Assembly: GCF_026652115.1 (NCBI RefSeq)
Contig: NZ_JAPPSQ010000022.1
Location: 1 to 58,527 of the forward strand
Length of the DNA stretch: 58,527 nt
From: Algoriphagus sp. PAP.12
GTDB taxonomy: Bacteria > Bacteroidota > Bacteroidia > Cytophagales > Cyclobacteriaceae
Direction of reading: 5' to 3'
The stretch's first letter is position 1, and every line of letters starts with the position of its first letter. Positions 37,311 through 44,020 of the stretch are shown piece by piece. The translations under genes were made by a program, and so were the position numbers. The notes beneath the pieces are model-generated. The model did not search any database, was not told the origin of the DNA, and worked only from the letters and a program-made list of their open reading frames with translations.

Positions 37311-38050
37311 GAGAATTCCTATTAGAATCTCCGGTTTTCAATCTTCAGTCTGCTTTAGATGCTGCTGTTTATGGAGTGGATAGGTTGGAGCTTTGTGCTA
37401 ATTTTCCTGAAGGAGGAGAGACTCCCAGTGCGGGAATGCTCAAATACCTAAAGAGCGAAGTTGATATTCCTGTTTTCGTAATGATCCGACCTCGTGGCGG
37501 AGATTTTTGCTATTCTTCTAAAGAGTGGATGGTAATGAAAAGGGATATTGAAGTTTTGGGAGGGCTTGGAGCAGATGGATTCGTTTTTGGTGTTTTGGAT
37601 GAAGATGGGAATGTAAACAAAGAAGCTTGCGAATCTTTAATGAGAACAGCAAATGGAAAACCTTGTACATTTCATAGGGCGTTTGATGCTTGCCGTGATC
37701 CAAAAGAAGCCTTGGAAGATATTATTTCACTAGGATTTGCAAGGATCCTGACTTCAGGTGCTAAAAATAGTGTTACTGAAGGAATGGGGCTGATAGAGGA
37801 GCTTTTGGATGCAGCAAAAGATCGAATCATAATCATGCCTGGAGGTGGGTCCAAAGCGGAGCATGTCACTTATTTGCAGAAATTTCCCAATTTCAAAGAA
37901 ATTCATGCATCCTGCAAGACCAAGACTCCAGCTGCAAATCGATTTGTAAATCCAGATGTTCAATTTTCATCTGATCCAGATGACTTCAACTTTCACTTGG
38001 GGATAGATAAAAAAGTAGTTCTAGAATTTAAAGAGGCTTTTAATTCATGA
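37307..38050 (+). CDS. cutC: CutC family TIM-barrel protein
   Basis: A 247-residue TIM-barrel protein of the CutC family (PF03932), historically called a copper homeostasis protein. Recognised by ESPVFNLQSALDAAVYGVDRLELC, EGGETPSAGML, FVMIRPRGGDFCYS, TFHRAFDACRDP, ILTSGAKNSVTEGM and IIIMPGGGSKAEHV. It overlaps the glycosylasparaginase upstream and the cytochrome lipoprotein downstream by four bases each, so all three are made together. The conserved His/Arg/Cys residues at the barrel mouth and the gene order suit an enzyme acting on a sugar or amide better than a copper carrier (inference). Confidence 0.92.
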   Translation: MREFLLESPVFNLQSALDAAVYGVDRLELCANFPEGGETPSAGMLKYLKSEVDIPVFVMIRPRGGDFCYSSKEWMVMKRDIEVLGGLGADGFVFGVLDEDGNVNKEACESLMRTANGKPCTFHRAFDACRDPKEALEDIISLGFARILTSGAKNSVTEGMGLIEELLDAAKDRIIIMPGGGSKAEHVTYLQKFPNFKEIHASCKTKTPAANRFVNPDVQFSSDPDDFNFHLGIDKKVVLEFKEAFNS

Positions 38051-39573
38051 AAAGGCTTGCTTTCCTTTTCTTAATAATGGCAATTGGCTGCAATCCTATT
38101 TCTGAAAGGAAGCAGCCAATTCCTTCTTTATACCGACTCTCACAGATGGATTTGAAGTTGGAGGGAAAGCAATTGGCAGAGCTTTACTGTGCAAACTGCC
38201 ATCTCAAGCCTGAGCCTGAACTTTTGACTAAAGATATCTGGGAATCCTCCGTCCTTCCGGATATGAGGATGAGAATGGGATTGTATTTGGAAGAGGATTT
38301 TGGGAGAACACTTCCTGAAGAGATGGATGTTCCTGAAGGAATCTACTCCAAGACTCCCTTTATCACGGAAGAGAATTGGTCAAAAATAAAGCAATATTAC
38401 ATAGATAATGCTTCCAAAGAACCTTTGCCACAAATTGCTAAAGAGACTCCAACTTTGGGTCTTCCTGGTTTTGAAGTGGGAATCCCAGAATTTGATTTTG
38501 TCTATCCAAATCTGACTACGATGGTATCGATTGATGAGAAAGGCGATTTATGGTTGGGACATCGATTTCGGAAGCTTTTTCATTTAGATGAAGGATCAGG
38601 TTTTTCAATCATCGATTCGATTTCTACCCCTGTTGCTCCAGTTCAGATTAAATTTACTAAAGACGGATTTGAATTGTTATCCATGGGACTGATGGATCCT
38701 GCAAATGATTCATTGGGGACATTTCAAAAGTATCAAATTGAGTCAGGTGTTTGGGAAAGCAATGAGGTTTTTGATCAATTAATAAGACCTGTTCATGTTT
38801 CTTATGGAGATTTAAACTCTGATGGAGTTGAAGATTATGTCATTTCTCAATTTGGTAATCACATTGGGAAATTGAGTGCATTTCTTTCAAGTTCATCAGG
38901 CTACGATGAGCTTGTGATAAAGGCATTGCCGGGAGCAAGAAAAGTTGAACTTGTCGATATAGATCAAGATGGGGATTTAGATCTAGTAGGTTTGATGACT
39001 CAGGCTCAAGAGGGTGTTTTTTTATGGGAAAATGATGGAGAAGGGCATTTTCTGGAAAAACCACTTATTCGATTCCATCCAGCCTTTGGCGGGAGCGATT
39101 TTCAAATAATCGATTTCAATCAAGATGGACTTTTGGATTTGGTTGTTGCCAATGGTGACAATGCTGATTTATCTCAACAGTTGAAAGGGTATCATGGTGT
39201 TAGGATTTTTTTGAATCAAAATGGTGAATTTGAAGAATCATGGTTTTATCCTATGTATGGAGCAAGTGGGGTGATAGTTGAAGATTTTGATCAGGATGGA
39301 GATCAGGATCTGATGACGATTTCTTTCTTCCCTGATAAAAAAGAAAAACCATCTGAGCAATTGATTTATTTTAAAAATGAAGGGAATGTCAACTTAAAGC
39401 CATTTGTCTCAGAAGTAAAATGGGATTCAAATTTTTTGATTTTGAGTAAAGGGGATATAGATCGCGATGGAGATATTGATGTGTTTATAGGTGTATTTGA
39501 TTTTGAGGATTTATATAAGAAACCTTCTGAAAATTGGACTCCCTTGGTTTTGTTGAAAAATAATAATCTGTAA
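38047..39573 (+). CDS. Cytochrome-c/FG-GAP repeat lipoprotein
   Basis: A 508-residue lipoprotein (lipobox AIGC, Cys15). Residues about 40-130 form a small cytochrome-c-like domain with one haem-attachment motif CANCH (Cys48, Cys51, His52); Met73, Met75 or Met77 may be the distal ligand. The rest is an FG-GAP/VCBS propeller with calcium-type loops: GDLNSDGVEDYVI, VDIDQDGDLDLVG, IDFNQDGLLDLVV, EDFDQDGDQDLMT, GDIDRDGDIDVFI. It would be anchored outside the cytoplasm and could pass electrons to or from a bound substrate. It is last in the three-gene coupled operon and followed by an AT-rich terminator. Partners are unknown. Confidence 0.85.
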   Translation: MKRLAFLFLIMAIGCNPISERKQPIPSLYRLSQMDLKLEGKQLAELYCANCHLKPEPELLTKDIWESSVLPDMRMRMGLYLEEDFGRTLPEEMDVPEGIYSKTPFITEENWSKIKQYYIDNASKEPLPQIAKETPTLGLPGFEVGIPEFDFVYPNLTTMVSIDEKGDLWLGHRFRKLFHLDEGSGFSIIDSISTPVAPVQIKFTKDGFELLSMGLMDPANDSLGTFQKYQIESGVWESNEVFDQLIRPVHVSYGDLNSDGVEDYVISQFGNHIGKLSAFLSSSSGYDELVIKALPGARKVELVDIDQDGDLDLVGLMTQAQEGVFLWENDGEGHFLEKPLIRFHPAFGGSDFQIIDFNQDGLLDLVVANGDNADLSQQLKGYHGVRIFLNQNGEFEESWFYPMYGASGVIVEDFDQDGDQDLMTISFFPDKKEKPSEQLIYFKNEGNVNLKPFVSEVKWDSNFLILSKGDIDRDGDIDVFIGVFDFEDLYKKPSENWTPLVLLKNNNL

Positions 39574-39580
39574 ATAATAT

Positions 39581-39632
39581 AAAAAACAATATTTATTTCT
39601 TTTAAAGAAATTTAATTCAAATATTGTTTTTT
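39581..39632 (+). terminator. AT-rich terminator of the asparaginase-cutC-cytochrome operon
   Basis: A perfect 14-base inverted repeat AAAAAACAATATTT (39581-39594) / AAATATTGTTTTTT (39619-39632), with a smaller internal hairpin. It ends in a T run, 8 bases past the stop codon. Confidence 0.7.
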
Positions 39633-39684
39633 AAAAATCATTTTTTTCAGTATATTATAATTTAACAATAAACCCTTTTCGACT

Positions 39685-40146
39685 ATGGTAAAAAGCTTTC
39701 AGGGAGTCAGAATGGTCGAACCCAAAAAGACTCAAACTAATCAAATTCTAGTTCAGGACCACATGAGTACCAATTTGGTAACTTTTCATTCAGATGATAC
39801 GATTGATCAAGTGATGGAAATATTGACCAAACGAAAAATTTCTGGCGGTCCAGTGGTAGATTCTTCAGGGGCTCTGATCGGGATTATTTCCGAAGTAGAT
39901 TGTCTCAGGGAAATTATTAAAGGGAAGTATACCAATACCCCAAAATTTCCGGCAAAAGTAAAAGAACATATGTCTACCGATGTGATAACTATCCCACCTG
40001 ACCTTTCTCTTTTTGATGTGGCTGGAAAGTTTCTTGAACACAAGATTAGAAGATTCCCTGTGCTTAAAAATGGCCGGTTAGTCGGTCAAATTAGTTTATC
40101 TGATGTGATACGTGCTTTTCCTAAACTCAAACATACAACCTGGTAG
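39685..40146 (+). CDS. Tandem CBS domain protein
   Basis: A 153-residue soluble protein made of two CBS domains (about 22-85 and 88-150): VQDHMSTNLVTFHSDDTIDQ, GGPVVDSSGALIGIISEVDC, then VKEHMSTDVITIPPDLSLFD and RRFPVLKNGRLVGQISLSDV. Such pairs bind adenine nucleotides and act as energy sensors. No effector domain is present. ATG codons at 39685 and 39712 both fit; the second has AGGGAG seven bases before it, a Shine-Dalgarno-like site unusual in this window. It has its own terminator. Confidence 0.9.
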   Translation: MVKSFQGVRMVEPKKTQTNQILVQDHMSTNLVTFHSDDTIDQVMEILTKRKISGGPVVDSSGALIGIISEVDCLREIIKGKYTNTPKFPAKVKEHMSTDVITIPPDLSLFDVAGKFLEHKIRRFPVLKNGRLVGQISLSDVIRAFPKLKHTTW

Positions 40147-40151
40147 AAAAC

Positions 40152-40173
40152 AAGGCTGTCATTCGACAGCCTT
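40152..40173. terminator. Bidirectional terminator between CBS gene and metZ
   Basis: AAGGCTGTC (40152-40160) / GACAGCCTT (40165-40173), loop ATTC. A T run follows on the plus strand and a weaker one on the minus strand, so it can end both convergent transcripts. Confidence 0.85.
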
Positions 40174-40176
40174 TTT

Positions 40177-41349
40177 TTATTTAGATTTGGTTAGTGCTTG
40201 ATCGACATCTTGGATAATGTCGTCATAATGTTCTAATCCTACAGAAAGACGAATTAGTCCGTCTGTAATTCCAACTCGATTTCTCTCTTCTTCAGAAAGC
40301 TTGCTATGGGTAGTTGAGGCTGGATGGGTCACAATACTTCTACTATCTCCCAAATTGGCTGTTACAGAAATCATCTGAAGGTTATCGATGAACCTCTGTG
40401 CTCTTTGTACTCCGCCTTTTAAATCTAAAGTGACAATTCCACCTCCTTGACTCATTTGTTTTACAGCTAAATGATGCTGTGGGTGTGTTTTCAAAAATGG
40501 ATATTTCACAGAGATGATCTCCGAATTCCCTTCGAAATGCTCTGCTACAGTCAAGGCGTTGGAGCAATGTCTATCCATCCGAACACCTAGTGTTTCCATA
40601 CTTTTGGAAAGAATCCATGCGTTGAATGGAGAAATGGCAGGTCCAGTATGTCTCGTAAAGAACTGGACATCTTTAATCAATTCTTTCTTACCGAGAATCA
40701 GCCCTCCCAAAACTCTTCCTTGTCCATCAATGTACTTAGTGGCCGAATGCGTTACTATGTGTGCTCCCCATTTAGCTGGTTGCTGTAAATAGGGAGAAGC
40801 AAAACAATTGTCAACAACCAAAATCAAATTGTGCGCAGCAGCAAATTTACCAGCCCATTCCAAATCGATAATTTCCAATCCTGGGTTGGACGGAGTTTCG
40901 ATGAAAAGCATTTTCGTGTTGCTTTGAACGAGTTTATCCCAGTTTTCAAAATCTGAAATATCGCCATAGGTGGAAGTAATTCCCCATTTAGGGAACACTC
41001 GAGTCAACAATTGGTGAGTAGATCCAAATAAGGATCTTGCTGCCAAAACATGGTCTCCTTGTTGTAGAAGAGATGCGATACTCGCGAACATTGCGGCCAT
41101 TCCTGAAGCCGTAGCAATACCATCCTCAGTTCCTTCAGCTGCACAGATTTTCTCAATTAAATCTGTGGAGTTTGGGTTTGCATAGCGAGAATAGATGTTG
41201 CCTTCGATTTCATCTGCAAAAGTTGCTCTGGCTTCCTCAGCAGAATCAAAGGTGAAACTAGAAGTAAGATAAATTGGTGCGGAATGCTCCTTTTGATTGG
41301 ATTTGGATTTTGCTATCCGTATAGAGTTGGTCTCAAAATGTTGGCTCAT
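40177..41349 (-). CDS. metZ: O-succinylhomoserine sulfhydrylase (trans-sulfuration PLP enzyme)
   Basis: A 390-residue PLP enzyme of the Cys/Met metabolism family, making homocysteine from an activated homoserine and sulfide. Seen are NIYSRYANPNSTDLI (phosphate-contact Tyr/Arg, 51-65), TASGMAAMFA (80-89), VVDNCFASPYLQ and the PLP lysine Lys205 in HSATKYIDGQGRVLGG. The sequence looks most like MetZ, but cystathionine-type relatives are close. The SAM-I riboswitch at 41444-41553 on the same strand supports a methionine-biosynthetic role and shut-off when S-adenosylmethionine is high. Confidence 0.9.
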   Translation of the reverse strand: MSQHFETNSIRIAKSKSNQKEHSAPIYLTSSFTFDSAEEARATFADEIEGNIYSRYANPNSTDLIEKICAAEGTEDGIATASGMAAMFASIASLLQQGDHVLAARSLFGSTHQLLTRVFPKWGITSTYGDISDFENWDKLVQSNTKMLFIETPSNPGLEIIDLEWAGKFAAAHNLILVVDNCFASPYLQQPAKWGAHIVTHSATKYIDGQGRVLGGLILGKKELIKDVQFFTRHTGPAISPFNAWILSKSMETLGVRMDRHCSNALTVAEHFEGNSEIISVKYPFLKTHPQHHLAVKQMSQGGGIVTLDLKGGVQRAQRFIDNLQMISVTANLGDSRSIVTHPASTTHSKLSEEERNRVGITDGLIRLSVGLEHYDDIIQDVDQALTKSK

Positions 41350-41443
41350 GGTCCTTACTTGTTTGTAACGTGATAAATATCAGCGCAATCTGAAAATCAG
41401 ACCCGGGAAGGTAGAACCAAAAAAGGATTAGGAGTAAATAAAG

Positions 41444-41553
41444 CCAATTTATAGTTCCCAATTCGGGTAGGATTTGGCACCTTTTCGGTAATTCGCCGAA
41501 TGGTTGCCAGAGGGTCTTAGAGCCTATTCTCTCGCCTCTTCTTTATAAATCAG
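41444..41553 (-). promoter_or_regulatory. SAM-I (S-box) riboswitch upstream of metZ
   Basis: Read on the minus strand, the aptamer opens with a 10-pair P1 (CTGATTTATA at 41553-41544 with TATAAATTGG at 41453-41444). It then has AAGAGGCGAGAG, the conserved ACCCTCTGGCAACC, an internal hairpin TTCGGC...CCGAA, and the core AGGTGCCAAATCCTACCC. These match the S-box consensus order. A short hairpin TCTGA/TCAGA (41401-41389, minus strand) lies between aptamer and start codon and may belong to the expression platform; it lacks a T run. Confidence 0.92.
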
Positions 41554-41577
41554 TTGCCTGAAGTGATGCAAAGTAAC

Positions 41578-41603
41578 ATGCTGGAAATCTTATTTCCAAG
41601 CAT
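41578..41603 (-). terminator. Hairpin between pth and the metZ leader
   Basis: ATGCTGGAAAT (41578-41588) pairs with ATTTCC-A-AGCAT (41592-41603), one bulged base. It lies just past the pth stop. Its T tract is poor, so termination is only probable. Confidence 0.4.
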
Positions 41604-41608
41604 TTGTT

Positions 41609-42169
41609 TCAATCATTGAATTGAGTCATGGTTTGAGCAATACCAATTGTGCAAAAACCCAGAATCATATCTATTGCTTTGTCCATCATAATTGGTAATT
41701 CTGCAAACTCACCTTCAGTGAATTTTCCCAATACAAAATCTACTTGTCTACCCTTTGGAAAGTCGTCTCCGATTCCCATTCTTAATCGAGGGTAGTTTTG
41801 TCCACCAGTTAGTGCCTCGATATTTTTAAGGCCATTGTGTCCCGCTGCACTACCTTTAGCTCTCATTCGAAGTTTCCCAAATGGAATAGCAACTTCATCC
41901 ACTATTACTAAGATGTTTTCTTTTGGGATGGACAATTCTTTCATCCAGTAGTTTACCGCCTTTCCGCTGAGGTTCATGTAAGTGGTCGGTTTGATTACAT
42001 GAATATTTCTCCCTTTATGCTTGAACTCAGTCTTGAATGCAAGCCTGTCACTTTTCCACTCTGCACCAAATTTATCTGCTAATCTGTCTACAGTGAGAAA
42101 ACCGATATTGTGACGTGTCAATTCGTATTCAGGGCCAATATTGCCCAAGCCAATGATTAGATATTTCAT
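41609..42169 (-). CDS. pth: Peptidyl-tRNA hydrolase
   Basis: A 186-residue enzyme that frees tRNA from dropped-off peptidyl-tRNA. The ATG at 42169 starts MKYLIIGLGNIGPEYELTRH, the canonical beginning with catalytic His; an ATG seven codons earlier is not family-like. Further landmarks are TYMNLSG, VDEVAIPFGKLRMRAKGSAA, GHNGLKNI and YPRLRMGIG. It lies downstream of rplY but is separated by a terminator at 42196-42222, so it may need its own promoter or read-through. The Pth/L25/Prs order is common in bacteria. Confidence 0.96.
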   Translation of the reverse strand: MKYLIIGLGNIGPEYELTRHNIGFLTVDRLADKFGAEWKSDRLAFKTEFKHKGRNIHVIKPTTYMNLSGKAVNYWMKELSIPKENILVIVDEVAIPFGKLRMRAKGSAAGHNGLKNIEALTGGQNYPRLRMGIGDDFPKGRQVDFVLGKFTEGEFAELPIMMDKAIDMILGFCTIGIAQTMTQFND

Positions 42170-42195
42170 AATGAATCCTCTAGGATACAAAATAA

Positions 42196-42222
42196 AAAAT
42201 CCTGCCTTTTGGGCAGGATTTT
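42196..42222 (-). terminator. Terminator of the prs-rplY operon
   Basis: A perfect 11-base inverted repeat AAAATCCTGCC (42196-42206) / GGCAGGATTTT (42212-42222). On the minus strand it is followed by a T run. The stem nearly matches the terminator at 46764-46787. Confidence 0.85.
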
Positions 42223-42239
42223 AAATGATGTCGATAGAA

Positions 42240-42815
42240 TTATTCTTCAACTTTTTTACCTCTCAATGCTCTTGGGATACCGATGGTAACTACAGAAACA
42301 TTAGGGCTAGTAAGGATTTCGAAGTTTTCAGGCTTCAATTCACCAACTTTGAAGGATTTTCCAAGTTCCAAAGAAGAGATGTTTACTTCTACGAAATCAG
42401 GGAAGTCTTTTGCAAGTCCTTTCACTTTCAAAGATCTGGTCTTCAATTCCAATTTACCCCCTTTAGCAATACCTGGAGAATTTCCAGTTACTTTGACAGG
42501 GATTTCGAATTTGATAGGACGATCTTCAGTGTAAGCCATGAAGTCAACGTGCAACAAAGCCTCACTTACTGGGTGGAATTGAGCATCTTTCAATACTGCC
42601 TTAACGATAGTACCTTCGATGTTTAACTCTACCAAGTGAACTTCAGGAGTGTACAACAAATCACGGAAAAGGATTGCTGGACTGGAGAAGTGAATTTGCT
42701 CAGGGATACCTGGTCCGTAAACCACGCATGGTACACTACCATTGTCTCTGATCTCATTCAAGCTTTGGCTATCGAGATTTGCTCTTTTAAACCCTATAAT
42801 CTCAAGCGTTTTCAT
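42240..42815 (-). CDS. rplY: 50S ribosomal protein L25/Ctc
   Basis: A 191-residue long form of L25 with the 5S rRNA-binding N-domain (MKTLEIIGFKRANLDSQSLN, VPCVVYGPG) and the C-terminal CTC/TL5 beta domain (FEIPVKVTGNSPGIAKGGKL, FPDFVEVNISSLELGKSFKV). The tail LRGKKVEE is charged. It follows prs by 25 bases on the same strand, so both are on one transcript. This long form is usual in Bacteroidota. Confidence 0.95.
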   Translation of the reverse strand: MKTLEIIGFKRANLDSQSLNEIRDNGSVPCVVYGPGIPEQIHFSSPAILFRDLLYTPEVHLVELNIEGTIVKAVLKDAQFHPVSEALLHVDFMAYTEDRPIKFEIPVKVTGNSPGIAKGGKLELKTRSLKVKGLAKDFPDFVEVNISSLELGKSFKVGELKPENFEILTSPNVSVVTIGIPRALRGKKVEE

Positions 42816-42840
42816 ATGTTATGTATTTTAAAATTGGTTC

Positions 42841-43767
42841 TTAAATAAATAGAGAACTGATAGATGTATGACCAGTTACCGCATGAATAGCTTTGGCAAA
42901 AAGGTCAGCTACTGACAATACTCTTACTTTGGAGGATTTCTGGGAAAGAGGGATGGTGTTTGTGATTACCAATTCTTCCAATACTGAGTTTTCAATATTG
43001 TTATATGCTTTTCCAGAAAGAACACCGTGAGTGACGATTGCTCTTACCGATTTAGCTCCTTTCTCTTTGATGATTTGAGCTGCTTTACACAAGGTACCTG
43101 CAGTATCTACCAAATCATCAACAAGAATTACATCTTTTCCTTCAACATCTCCGATCAATTGCATAGAAGCAATTTCATTGGCTCTTTTTCTGTGCTTATC
43201 ACAGACAACCATTTCTACTTCAAAGTGCTTCGCATAAGCTCTAGCACGTGCTACCCCTCCTACATCCGGTGCTGCGAAAATCATGTCCGGAAGGTTCAGC
43301 TGGGTCAAATAGGGCACAAAGATAGCTGATCCATTTAAATGATCCAATGGTATGTCAAAAAATCCTTGAATCTGACCAGCATGCAAGTCACATGTCATAA
43401 TTCTGTCAGCTCCTGCAGAAGTGATCATATTGGCAATCAGTTTTGCTGCAATAGATACACGAGGTCTATCTTTTCTGTCTTGACGAGCATAACCAAAATA
43501 TGGTATGACAGCACAAACTTTGTAGGCACTTGCTCTTTTGGCAGCATCGATCATCAAGCAAAGTTCCAAAATATTATCACTAGGCTGATTTGTACTTTGG
43601 ATGATGAAAACTGTACAGCCTCGAATGGATTCATTGTAGCTAGGAGACATTTCTCCATCACTAAATTTTGAGAGAGTGACGTCGCCTAATTTTTTGCCAT
43701 AATTTTTGGCAATCTTCTCGGCTAAATCGGTGCTATTGGAACCGGCAAATATTTTTACCTCAGACAT
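42841..43767 (-). CDS. prs: Ribose-phosphate pyrophosphokinase
   Basis: A 308-residue enzyme making PRPP from ribose-5-phosphate and ATP for nucleotide, His and Trp synthesis. Seen are KIFAGSNSTDLAEKIA (start), YFGYARQDRKDRPRVSIAAK (ATP region), CDLHAGQIQGFFDIPLDHL (metal-binding His), APDVGGVARARAYA and the PRPP loop VILVDDLVDTAGTL. A TACTTTTG -7 box lies at 43814-43821 on the minus strand, but without a well-placed -33. It is first in an operon with rplY. Confidence 0.97.
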   Translation of the reverse strand: MSEVKIFAGSNSTDLAEKIAKNYGKKLGDVTLSKFSDGEMSPSYNESIRGCTVFIIQSTNQPSDNILELCLMIDAAKRASAYKVCAVIPYFGYARQDRKDRPRVSIAAKLIANMITSAGADRIMTCDLHAGQIQGFFDIPLDHLNGSAIFVPYLTQLNLPDMIFAAPDVGGVARARAYAKHFEVEMVVCDKHRKRANEIASMQLIGDVEGKDVILVDDLVDTAGTLCKAAQIIKEKGAKSVRAIVTHGVLSGKAYNNIENSVLEELVITNTIPLSQKSSKVRVLSVADLFAKAIHAVTGHTSISSLFI

Positions 43768-43944
43768 GTAAGAATTGTTTTGTTTGGAGGAAGAATCGAT
43801 AAGGATACTGAGACAAAAGTAATAATTTTTGATGGCAAGGGAAGTGATGTTAAAGGATATCCGAAGAATATTTTGGAGTTGCTTTTAATTTTTTTCAAAA
43901 CTTTTAGAATTGATTTTCTCCGATCCTGTAAAAAATATGCGAAA

Positions 43945-43974
43945 GGGCACTTATTTCAGAGTGCCTCTTTTTTT
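43945..43974 (+). terminator. Orphan plus-strand terminator between divergent genes
   Basis: GGGCAC (43945-43950) / GTGCCT (43961-43966), loop of 10, followed by C and seven T. No plus-strand gene ends here: prs runs the other way, and the peptidase starts 47 bases downstream. The one plus-strand frame in the gap (from 43780) has no family features and runs through the hairpin. Confidence 0.6.
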
Positions 43975-44020
43975 ATGTCTTATTTTAGAGAAATTGACTA
44001 AAACCACCAAATAAACTCTT

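Noticed and set aside
42225..42626. Plus-strand frame opposite rplY
   Set aside because: Antisense to the L25 gene and rich in Phe/Arg/Ser without any motif.
43780..44001. Plus-strand frame of 73 codons between prs and the peptidase
   Set aside because: It runs through the terminator hairpin and has no family features; a non-coding explanation fits better.
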